From the NCBI GenBank assembly GCA_946479915.1, contig CAMLHR010000066.1, forward strand, positions 1 through 6,946: a DNA stretch of 6,946 nucleotides. Reading direction: 5' to 3'. The translations under genes were made by a program, and so were the position numbers. Positions 1-6,946 of the stretch are shown here, in pieces. Source of the stretch: an uncultured Lysobacter sp. (lineage in GTDB: Bacteria > Pseudomonadota > Gammaproteobacteria > Xanthomonadales > Xanthomonadaceae). How positions within the stretch are numbered: position 1 is the first letter of the stretch; every line of letters begins with the position of its first letter. A model generated the notes under the pieces. That model was not told the origin of the DNA. It searched no databases and saw nothing but the letters and a program-made list of their open reading frames with translations.

Positions 1-1319
<1,319 letters not shown>

Positions 1320-1338
1320 GGGCCAAAAGCGTACGCCC

Positions 1339-2583
1339 TCAGACCGACCGCGTCGCCACCGCGGGGGGGACGGCGGCCGCGCGCCGTGCCGGACCGAAGA
1401 CCGCGACCTGTCCGAGCAGCCAGAGCGCGATGGCGCCCACCGGCAGGTAGACCAGCGGCAACCGCGCCAGCTCGTAGCGCTCCATCAGCAGCTGGTTGAT
1501 GCCGTAGGCCAGCATCATCCCGACCACGATGCCGATGGTGGCCAGCAGGAAGTTCTCGGTCTGGAAGTAGCGCAGGATCTGGCCCTTGGTGGCGCCCAGG
1601 GCGCGCCGCACGCCGATCTGCTTGGTGCGCTGCGCGACCCAGAAGCTCGCGAGGCCGACGATGCCGAGCGCGGTGACGACCAGGAGCGCGATGATCACCG
1701 CCACCAGCAGCCATGCCATCGAGCGGTCCTGCCGGTAGTAGTCCAGCCGCATCTGCTCCAGCGTCATCGAGTTGTCCTCCAGCAGCACGCGGCTGGGGCC
1801 GTTGCGGCGCACGATCTCCATCGCCGCCTGCAGCGTCTCGGTGCGGCGGGACGGATCGTCCACGCGGATCAGGTAGTTGCCGCCGAGCGAGTAGGCGACG
1901 TTGATCGGCAGCAGCATCGCGTACTGGTATTCGAGCGGCCCGCCGATGTCGTTCGGGCGGATCATGCGGTCCACGACGCCGACCACGCGGATCGGGGTCG
2001 GGCCCCAGCTGTAGAACTGCCGGCCGACGACCTCCGCCGGCGTTTCGCCCGGCCACATCGTCTCGACCATGGACGTGGTGATGAGCGCCGCCGGGATGCC
2101 CACCTCGCTGTTCGGCGCACTGAAGGCGTCCCACTCGATGAACTCGTCCGCGTTGAAGTCGCGGCCGGCCACCAGGGTCAGCCCCAGGGTCTCGAACAGC
2201 TGGTCGCCGGCCAGGTACGTGGTGGCGTTGAGCGTCTGGAACGACTGGTCCTCCTCGAGGTTGACCGAGCTGTTCCAGGACGAGTTCCAGTACGGCACCT
2301 GGTTGACCGACTCGGCGGCGATGACGCCCGGCAGGGCCCGGATCGCGGCCAGGTCGGTCGCGGTCAGGGCCATGTCGGTATCGTCTTCGGTGGCACCGAT
2401 CACCTGCACGCGCACGATCTGGTCCTCGGCCATGCCGCTGACGCGCTCCATGCGCTCCAGGCGGCCGCCGATGAGGAACAGGGCGTTGCAGACGATCGCG
2501 CAGCTCAGCGCGATCTCCAGGACGATCACCGCGGCCGCGGTCTTGTGGCGGCGCAGGGCGGAGAGGATGGGGCGGAGTTCCAT
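1339..2583 (-). CDS. FtsX/MacB-type ABC transporter permease (second of the pair)
   Basis: Inner-membrane subunit of a mechanotransmission-type (MacB/LolCE-like) ABC transporter, 414 aa. Topology reads as one N-terminal helix (about 16-38), a large periplasmic core (about 40-285) and three C-terminal helices (about 289-314, 342-364 and 374-396). The FtsX-family loop QIGVRRALGATKGQI (322-336), which contacts the ATPase, follows helix 2. The C-terminus GPARRAAAVPPAVATRSV has the usual family ending with a PPAVATR motif. The start at 2583 is supported by AGGAG at 2591-2595 with a 7-nt spacer, overlapping the TGA of the preceding permease. That overlap suggests translational coupling. Unlike true MacB it has no fused ATPase domain, so it should pair with the separate ATPase upstream. 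It is only distantly similar to the other permease, so a heterodimer is more likely than two homodimers. Substrate unknown. Confidence 0.93.
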   Translation of the reverse strand: MELRPILSALRRHKTAAAVIVLEIALSCAIVCNALFLIGGRLERMERVSGMAEDQIVRVQVIGATEDDTDMALTATDLAAIRALPGVIAAESVNQVPYWNSSWNSSVNLEEDQSFQTLNATTYLAGDQLFETLGLTLVAGRDFNADEFIEWDAFSAPNSEVGIPAALITTSMVETMWPGETPAEVVGRQFYSWGPTPIRVVGVVDRMIRPNDIGGPLEYQYAMLLPINVAYSLGGNYLIRVDDPSRRTETLQAAMEIVRRNGPSRVLLEDNSMTLEQMRLDYYRQDRSMAWLLVAVIIALLVVTALGIVGLASFWVAQRTKQIGVRRALGATKGQILRYFQTENFLLATIGIVVGMMLAYGINQLLMERYELARLPLVYLPVGAIALWLLGQVAVFGPARRAAAVPPAVATRSV

Positions 2584-2594
2584 GGCGGTGCTCC

Positions 2595-3914
2595 TCACTG
2601 GCTCTTGAGCTGGATGGCGGGCGTGACCTCGCAGGCGCGCCAGGCCGGCAGCAGGCCGGCGAGCACGCTCGAGACGATCGCGAGGACGATGGTGAGCAGC
2701 AGCATCGCGGGGTCGATCTGTGCGAGCTCGGCGTAGCTCGACGGCTGCTGGCGCACGGCCCACAGCCCCAGCATTGCCCGGCCCCGCCCGGCGCCGCCGC
2801 CGCCCCGGCCGTTGGCGCGGGCTCCAACCCGGCCCTGCAGCGTGCCGTCGCGCCGCGCCGCGCCGAGCGCGCGGCGCACGCCGATCTCGCTGCTGCGGCG
2901 CAGGAACTTGGCCAGCAGCAGGCCCACGGTGTTGAGCAGGCACACGGCCAGGAAGCCGAACGCCAGCCACACCTGCAGGCGCACGTCGCTGGGCACCACG
3001 TTGTTGTATTCCAGCCAGTCCATGACGTCGTGCAGGCGCACGTTGGTCGGCCGTTCGAACCGGCCCGCCTCGCGCTGCGCGTCGGAATAGTTCACCAGGT
3101 ACTGGCGGTAGTCCTCCACCTGCTCCGGCGTGCGCAGCTCGACCCAGTACTGCAGCCAGCTGCACGGCGCGTTCAGGCCGATCTCGCCCTCCTCGTCATC
3201 GACGGCGTCGTCGCCGCCGTCCCAGCAGTTCATGCTGCCGTTGCGGGCGAGGCGCAGGTCGATCGCGGTGGAGAACGGCACGAAGACCTGCTCCACGTCG
3301 CCGAACCGGTCCATGTTCATGTCGTAGAAGCGCGGCGTCGGGCGCCAGTCGTCGAGCACGCCCACGATGCGGAAGTCGGTGCCGGCCAGGCGGGCGACGC
3401 GGCCCACGCTGTCGACCTCGCCGAACAGGCGCTCGTTGAGTTCCGACGAGATCACGGCCACGCGTTCGCGGCGGTCGTCCGCGCCCTTGTCCCAGCCGCC
3501 GCCGTACAGGAACGGCGTCTCGAACATGGCGAAGAAGTCCGCGGAGGTGTAGCGCCCGTCGACCAGGAACCTGGACAGGCCGGCCTGCGTCGGCGCAACC
3601 GTCAGGCTGCCGCCGGTCATCACCGCCTGGCGGTCGCCCCTGGCGTCGCGCAGCAGGTTTTCCGCGTCGCGGCGGGTCATCTGCTCCTCGGGGTCGTCGC
3701 CCGGGGTGTAGCCGTCCATGCTGCGCGGGTCGAGCTGCGGGTAGAACAGCGTGTGGCTGCGGCCCGGGATCGGGTCGCCGGACAGCACGTGGAACACCGT
3801 CAGCGTGGTCATCGCCGCGCCGATCCCCAGCGCGATGCCGATGACCATCAGCGCGGTCAGCGCCTTGTTGCGGCGGAAACTGCGGAACGCGAGGTCGAGG
3901 TAGTAGGCGAACAT
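2595..3914 (-). CDS. FtsX/MacB-type ABC transporter permease (first of the pair) with a damaged third helix
   Basis: Inner-membrane permease of the split MacB-like pump, 439 aa. Helix 1 is about 18-40, followed by a MacB-like periplasmic core (about 45-310) with VAVISSELNERLFG (152-165) and the FRIVGVLDDWRP strand (181-192). Two cysteines in the core (C230 and C251) could form a disulfide. Helix 2 is about 313-337, then the family loop EIGVRRALGAARRD (343-356), and helix 4 is about 402-424, ending LLPAWRACEVTPAIQLKSQ. Helix 3 should lie at about 360-384, but residues 357-379 are Gly/Arg-rich and not membrane-like; see the separate entry at 2778-2846. The reading frame is intact throughout. 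The start at 3914 has a perfect AGGAGG (3920-3925) with a 5-nt spacer, overlapping the ATPase stop. If the patch is real the protein is probably misfolded or inactive; if it is a sequence error the gene is ordinary. Confidence 0.92.
   Translation of the reverse strand: MFAYYLDLAFRSFRRNKALTALMVIGIALGIGAAMTTLTVFHVLSGDPIPGRSHTLFYPQLDPRSMDGYTPGDDPEEQMTRRDAENLLRDARGDRQAVMTGGSLTVAPTQAGLSRFLVDGRYTSADFFAMFETPFLYGGGWDKGADDRRERVAVISSELNERLFGEVDSVGRVARLAGTDFRIVGVLDDWRPTPRFYDMNMDRFGDVEQVFVPFSTAIDLRLARNGSMNCWDGGDDAVDDEEGEIGLNAPCSWLQYWVELRTPEQVEDYRQYLVNYSDAQREAGRFERPTNVRLHDVMDWLEYNNVVPSDVRLQVWLAFGFLAVCLLNTVGLLLAKFLRRSSEIGVRRALGAARRDGTLQGRVGARANGRGGGGAGRGRAMLGLWAVRQQPSSYAELAQIDPAMLLLTIVLAIVSSVLAGLLPAWRACEVTPAIQLKSQ
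2778..2846 (-). other. Gly/Arg-rich patch replacing transmembrane helix 3 of the first permease
   Basis: Codons 357-379 of the 2595-3914 gene. The 69 coding bases contain only 3 T and 5 A, and only two codons have T at position 2, whereas a transmembrane helix needs T there in most codons. Aligned without gaps on the shared RRALGA loop, hydrophobic residues of the sister permease fall opposite Gly, Arg, Asn or Thr (I336 to G357, I350 to G371, V353 to G374, M356 to R377, L358 to R379), while G351, G355 and A359 keep their identity. Restoring T at position 2 of the GGC and CGG codons gives a standard VGGVAGLVLA-type helix. Flanking sequence (RRALGAARRD before, AMLGLWAVRQQ after) is normal. T-to-G explains many changes but not all: E to G, G to R and I to N are also implied. 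Confidence 0.8.
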
Positions 3915-3924
3915 GGCGGCCTCC

Positions 3925-4635
<711 letters not shown>

Positions 4636-4646
4636 GGGGTGGTCCT

Positions 4647-5918
4647 CTAGTTGATGGAGACGCGTTCTGCGTTGTCGAACTGGTCGCTGCCGGAGACGAC
4701 GATGCGGTCGCCTTCCTCCGCGCCCTCGACGATCTCGACGGCGGACAGGCTGGAGGCGCCGAGCTGCACCGGCGTGCGCACGGCGGTGTCGCCGTCCATG
4801 ACGTAGGCGGTGCGGCCACCGCCCTGTTCCAGGAACGGGCCACGCTCGACCATGAGCACGTCCTCGCGGGTGTCGAGCAGGACGCGCACGCGCAGGCGCT
4901 GGTTCTGGCGCAGGCCCGCCGGGGCGTCGCCGGTGAAGCGCAGGCGCGCGGTGACCTCGCCGTTCACGACTTCCGGCGACACGGCCGAGACCTCGGCGGG
5001 GTAGTCGTTGCCGCCACCGCTGAGCTGCGCGGGCATGCCGATCGCCAGGTCGCGCGCGAAGCTTTCCGGCACGCGGGTCTCGACCTCGAACTCGCCCAGG
5101 TCCACCACGCCCAGCACCGGCGCGTTGGCGGCGACGTTCGCGCGCTGGTCCACCAGCACCTGGCCGACCTGGCCGTCGAACGGGGAGCGGATGGTCAGCG
5201 CGTCCACCTGGCGCTGCAGTTCGGCGACCACCGCGCGCTGGCGGTCGGCCAGCAGCTGGCGGTTGCGCGACTCCAGCCCGGCGCCCTGGCCCTGCAGCTC
5301 GTAGGCGCGCCTGGCGTGTTCGACGCCCAGCTCGGCGCCCTTCAGGGCGTCCTCGGCGCGCGCCACGTCCACCTGTGCGATGGCGCCGCCCGCGAACGCG
5401 CGGCGGTTGCGCTCCAGGTCGCGCAGCGCGGCCTGGCGGTCGATCTCGGCCTGGTCGAGCACCTGGCGGGCGGCCGACCGCGCGATCTGCGCGTCCAGCG
5501 CCGCCCGGCCGGCGTCGGCCTCCAGGCTTGCGAGCGTGGCTTCCTCCTGCGCCAGGCGGCTGCGCAGCTCGGGGCTGTCGATGGTCGCCAGCACGTCGCC
5601 CTTGGCCACGGCATCGCCGGCCACCACGGCCAGGTCCACGGTGCCGCCGGCGACTGCATACAGGGTCGGGCTGTTGGCGGCGATCACCCGGCCCTCGGCC
5701 GTGATGTCGCGGACGAGGTCGCCGCGGACGACCTGGGCGATGCGGACGCGCTCGGCGTCGAAGGACCGGCTGCCGCCGGCCCAGCTGGTCACGAGCCAGG
5801 CGATGGCGAGCAGCAGCCCGGCGGCGATGGCACCGCCGGCGAGCAGGCGGTTGCGCCGCTGCTGCGGCAGGCGGCTGGCGACGGGGCGGTCCTGGGCGGA
5901 GGTGTCACGGATGTTCAT
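4647..5918 (-). CDS. HlyD/RND-type periplasmic adaptor (MacA-like) subunit
   Basis: Membrane-fusion protein, 423 aa, that would link the inner-membrane ABC complex to an outer-membrane TolC-type channel. A cytoplasmic basic tail precedes one membrane anchor (about 25-46). Then come the first lipoyl half (about 86-116, with GDAVAKGDVLATIDSPEL), a long Ala/Arg/Gln/Glu-rich coiled-coil hairpin (about 117-240), the second lipoyl half LTIRSPFDGQVGQVLVDQRANV (split over 241-262), a beta-barrel (about 275-350) and a membrane-proximal domain to the end. It is first in the operon, ahead of the ATPase. The start is ATG at 5918. A longer reading to 6056 is rejected because its extra 46 residues run across the sigma-54 promoter and look non-protein-like. 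No good Shine-Dalgarno precedes 5918, so initiation may be weak or controlled by the leader. The family also serves RND pumps, but this context indicates an ABC pump. Confidence 0.94.
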   Translation of the reverse strand: MNIRDTSAQDRPVASRLPQQRRNRLLAGGAIAAGLLLAIAWLVTSWAGGSRSFDAERVRIAQVVRGDLVRDITAEGRVIAANSPTLYAVAGGTVDLAVVAGDAVAKGDVLATIDSPELRSRLAQEEATLASLEADAGRAALDAQIARSAARQVLDQAEIDRQAALRDLERNRRAFAGGAIAQVDVARAEDALKGAELGVEHARRAYELQGQGAGLESRNRQLLADRQRAVVAELQRQVDALTIRSPFDGQVGQVLVDQRANVAANAPVLGVVDLGEFEVETRVPESFARDLAIGMPAQLSGGGNDYPAEVSAVSPEVVNGEVTARLRFTGDAPAGLRQNQRLRVRVLLDTREDVLMVERGPFLEQGGGRTAYVMDGDTAVRTPVQLGASSLSAVEIVEGAEEGDRIVVSGSDQFDNAERVSIN

Positions 5919-5930
5919 GCGGTCGGTCGG

Positions 5931-5940
5931 GTGTCCGGAC
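5931..5940. repeat. GTGTCCGGAC element in the adaptor leader
   Basis: GTGTCC followed directly by GGAC, with GTCCGGAC as a perfect 8-bp palindrome at 5933-5940. It shares the GTGTCC/GGAC core of the two larger inverted repeats at 6040-6076 but has no spacer between arms. It lies inside the predicted 5' leader of the adaptor mRNA, about 13-22 nt before the start codon. It could be a third regulator half-site pair or a chance GC-rich match; at this length chance is quite possible. Confidence 0.3.
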
Positions 5941-5972
5941 GGTGCGGGGTTCGCCGTCTTCGCCCTTCTCCA

Positions 5973-5989
5973 TGCAGGATGCGTGCCAA
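5973..5989 (-). promoter_or_regulatory. Sigma-54 (RpoN) promoter of the efflux operon
   Basis: On the minus strand the sequence reads TTGGCACG CATC CTGCA. The sigma-54 consensus is YTGGCACG-N4-TTGCW, so the only deviation in the core is one base of the -12 element (C for T). The invariant -24 GG (5987-5986) and -12 GC (5975-5974) are separated by exactly 10 bases, as required. Transcription would start near 5962, leaving a leader of about 44 nt to the adaptor ATG at 5918. The operon ends with a sigma-54 activator and has palindromes at enhancer distance, both of which support the call independently. Confidence 0.82.
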
Positions 5990-6004
5990 CCGCCGGGCGT
6001 CGCG

Positions 6005-6017
6005 CAAGTGACTGATG
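6005..6017 (-). promoter_or_regulatory. Possible IHF site between enhancer and sigma-54 promoter
   Basis: On the minus strand CATCAGTCACTTG matches 7 of 9 defined positions of the IHF consensus WATCAA-N4-TTR. It lies about 49 bp upstream of the predicted start, midway between the -24 box and the palindromes, where a DNA bend would bring bound activator to the polymerase. The match is partial and IHF sites are loosely defined, so this is only a suggestion. Confidence 0.3.
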
Positions 6018-6039
6018 TGCAAGGCGTCCGTGGGGCGGC

Positions 6040-6059
6040 CCGGTGTCCGCGGACACCGG
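6040..6059. promoter_or_regulatory. 20-bp perfect palindrome, likely activator-binding site 1 (enhancer)
   Basis: CCGGTGTCCGCGGACACCGG is its own reverse complement over all 20 bases, with core arms GTGTCC (6043-6048) and GGACAC (6051-6056) around a GC spacer. Its centre is about 87 bp upstream of the predicted sigma-54 start, a standard position for an enhancer-binding protein dimer. The Fis-type helix-turn-helix regulator encoded at 1-1319 is the natural candidate ligand, which is an inference. Confidence 0.68.
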
Positions 6060-6060
6060 C

Positions 6061-6076
6061 GTGTCCGCCCGGACAC
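6061..6076. promoter_or_regulatory. Second GTGTCC/GGACAC inverted repeat, likely activator-binding site 2
   Basis: GTGTCC-GCCC-GGACAC repeats the arms of the neighbouring palindrome exactly but with a 4-bp spacer instead of 2. Centres of the two repeats are 19 bp apart. The four half-sites begin at 6043, 6051, 6061 and 6071. Paired tandem dimer sites are typical for NtrC-like proteins, which oligomerise into hexamers on adjacent sites. This repeat also reaches into the likely promoter zone of divergent glmS. Confidence 0.62.
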
Positions 6077-6088
6077 ACCGCCCCCCGC

Positions 6089-6094
6089 TAAACT
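6089..6094 (+). promoter_or_regulatory. Possible -10 element of the glmS promoter
   Basis: TAAACT matches TATAAT at 4 of 6 positions and is the most AT-rich spot ahead of glmS. It would place the transcript start near 6100. No convincing -35 hexamer sits at the right distance; that place is taken by the GTGTCC-GCCC-GGACAC repeat. Weak call based on position and composition only. Confidence 0.3.
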
Positions 6095-6106
6095 GTCGCG
6101 CTTACC

Positions 6107-6112
6107 GGAGGA
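6107..6112 (+). promoter_or_regulatory. Shine-Dalgarno of glmS
   Basis: GGAGGA, followed by A, ends 10 nt before ATG at 6123. It is the only strong ribosome binding site in the region and fixes the glmS start, which must be at the MCGIVGA N-terminus because the Cys after Met is catalytic. Confidence 0.85.
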
Positions 6113-6122
6113 ATCGCAATCC

Positions 6123-6946
6123 ATGTGTGGAATCGTCGGCGCCATCGCCAGCCGTGACGTGGTCCCCGTCCTGATCGAGGGGCTCAAGCGCCTGGAATAC
6201 CGGGGCTACGACTCGGCCGGCATCGCCGTCCTGCGCGGCGACGACGTCCGGCGCGTCCGTCGCACCGGCCGGGTGGCCGAGATGGAAGCCGCCGCGCAGT
6301 CCGAGGCGTTCTCCGCCGAGGTCGGCATCGGCCACACCCGCTGGGCGACGCACGGCGGCGTCACCGAGGCCAACGCGCACCCGCACATCAGCTGCGACAC
6401 CCTGGCGCTGGTCCACAACGGGATCATCGAGAACCACGAGGCGCAGCGCGAGCGCCTGGCCGCCGCGGGCTACACCTTCGATTCGCAGACCGACACCGAG
6501 GTCATCGCGCACCTGATCCACCACCACGTCGCGTCGGGCATGGACCTGCGCGAGGCGGTGCAGAAGGCGGTGCGCGAACTCGACGGCGCCTACGCCATCG
6601 CGGTGATCGACCGGCGCGACCCGGGGCGCATGGTCGCCGCGCGCATGGGCTGCCCGCTGCTGCTAGGCCTTGGCGACGGCGAGAACTTCATCGCCTCCGA
6701 CGTGTCCGCGATCGTCGGCGCGACCCGGCGCGTGATCTTCCTGGAAGAGGGCGACGTCGCCGAACTGACCCGCGACGCCGTGCAGGTGTTCGATGCCGAG
6801 GGCCGCCGCGCCGAGCGCGAGGTGCACCACTCCGAGGTGTCGCTGGCGGCGCTCGAGCTGGGCCCGTATCGGCACTTCATGCAGAAGGAGATCCACGAGC
6901 AGCCGCGCGCCATCGCCGACACCATCGAGGCGGTGATGGACGACGG
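6123..6946 (+). CDS. glmS: Glutamine-fructose-6-phosphate aminotransferase (isomerizing), N-terminal part
   Basis: Cytoplasmic enzyme converting fructose 6-phosphate and glutamine to glucosamine 6-phosphate and glutamate, the first step towards UDP-GlcNAc for peptidoglycan and LPS. 274 complete codons of a protein usually near 609 are visible. They cover the class II glutaminase domain and the start of the linker to the sugar-isomerase domain. Visible are the N-terminal nucleophile C2 in [19 protein letters not shown] 24-33, HTRWATHG 71-78, oxyanion-hole N99/G100 in [10 protein letters not shown]124 in [17 protein letters not shown] 188-193, FLEEGD 206-211 and [13 protein letters not shown] 249-261. 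The gene continues past the right edge. It is transcribed away from the efflux operon, with 204 bp between the start codons. No glmS ribozyme is seen or expected, since that element belongs mainly to Gram-positives. Confidence 0.98.
   Translation, partial: MCGIVGAIASRDVVPVLIEGLKRLEYRGYDSAGIAVLRGDDVRRVRRTGRVAEMEAAAQSEAFSAEVGIGHTRWATHGGVTEANAHPHISCDTLALVHNGIIENHEAQRERLAAAGYTFDSQTDTEVIAHLIHHHVASGMDLREAVQKAVRELDGAYAIAVIDRRDPGRMVAARMGCPLLLGLGDGENFIASDVSAIVGATRRVIFLEEGDVAELTRDAVQVFDAEGRRAEREVHHSEVSLAALELGPYRHFMQKEIHEQPRAIADTIEAVMDD

Noticed and set aside
2595..2880. A pair of compensating frameshifts in the first permease to explain its odd segment
   Set aside because: The other two frames across the patch also fail to give a hydrophobic helix, while the annotated frame aligns with the sister permease without gaps and keeps conserved Gly and Ala. 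Clustered substitutions fit better than indels.
1339..3165. A longer reading of the second permease extending upstream to 3165 in the same frame
   Set aside because: The extra N-terminal part is an out-of-frame reading of the first permease. The ATG at 2583 has a proper Shine-Dalgarno and begins directly before the first transmembrane helix.
4647..6056. Upstream start for the adaptor at 6056
   Set aside because: It would begin upstream of the predicted sigma-54 transcript start and add 46 residues without protein-like character; the ATG at 5918 directly precedes a basic tail and membrane anchor.
6040..6076. Rho-independent terminators formed by the inverted repeats
   Set aside because: No T-run follows on either strand, and the repeats lie between divergent start codons where no transcript is expected to end. 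Operator function fits better.
6077..6122. glmS ribozyme or other riboswitch in the glmS leader
   Set aside because: The space between the likely promoter and start codon is far too short for the ribozyme, and that element is characteristic of Gram-positive bacteria.

Overview
The window is very GC-rich, with strong G/C bias at third codon positions. Its gene content and protein sequences look like a gammaproteobacterium of the Xanthomonadaceae/Lysobacteraceae type (Lysobacter, Luteimonas or Xanthomonas-like). That placement rests on remembered protein similarity and composition, not on a search.

Layout: almost the whole window (1-5918) is one leftward operon. In transcription order it holds a HlyD/RND-type periplasmic adaptor (5918-4647), a MacB/LolD-type ABC ATPase (4635-3925), two different FtsX/MacB-type permeases (3914-2595 and 2583-1339) and an NtrC-type sigma-54 response regulator (1319 to the left edge, cut just inside its DNA-binding helix-turn-helix). 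The first three junctions are 10-11 bp long and the Shine-Dalgarno of each gene overlaps or abuts the previous stop codon. The last junction is 19 bp with no clear Shine-Dalgarno. A 204-bp divergent intergenic region (5919-6122) separates the operon from rightward glmS (6123 to the right edge, N-terminal 274 codons).

How it works together: ATPase, permease pair and adaptor form a split MacAB-like tripartite pump that would presumably dock onto a TolC-type outer-membrane channel encoded elsewhere. The intergenic region carries a near-consensus sigma-54 promoter facing the operon (TTGGCACG-N4-CTGCA, GG-N10-GC spacing). About 90 and 105 bp upstream of its predicted start lie two adjacent inverted repeats built from GTGTCC/GGACAC, with a weak IHF-like site in between. 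This is the standard architecture for a bacterial enhancer-binding protein, and the operon's last gene encodes one, so the simplest reading is an autoregulated, signal-responsive efflux operon. A partner histidine kinase is not in the window and may lie beyond the left edge.

Two points deserve most attention. One is the twin-palindrome/sigma-54 control region, which also overlaps the likely promoter zone of glmS. The other is a 23-residue Gly/Arg-rich patch in the first permease (2778-2846). It replaces, without any length change, what should be a hydrophobic transmembrane helix, and looks like a cluster of mainly T-to-G changes: either a sequence error or a real inactivating or remodelling event.
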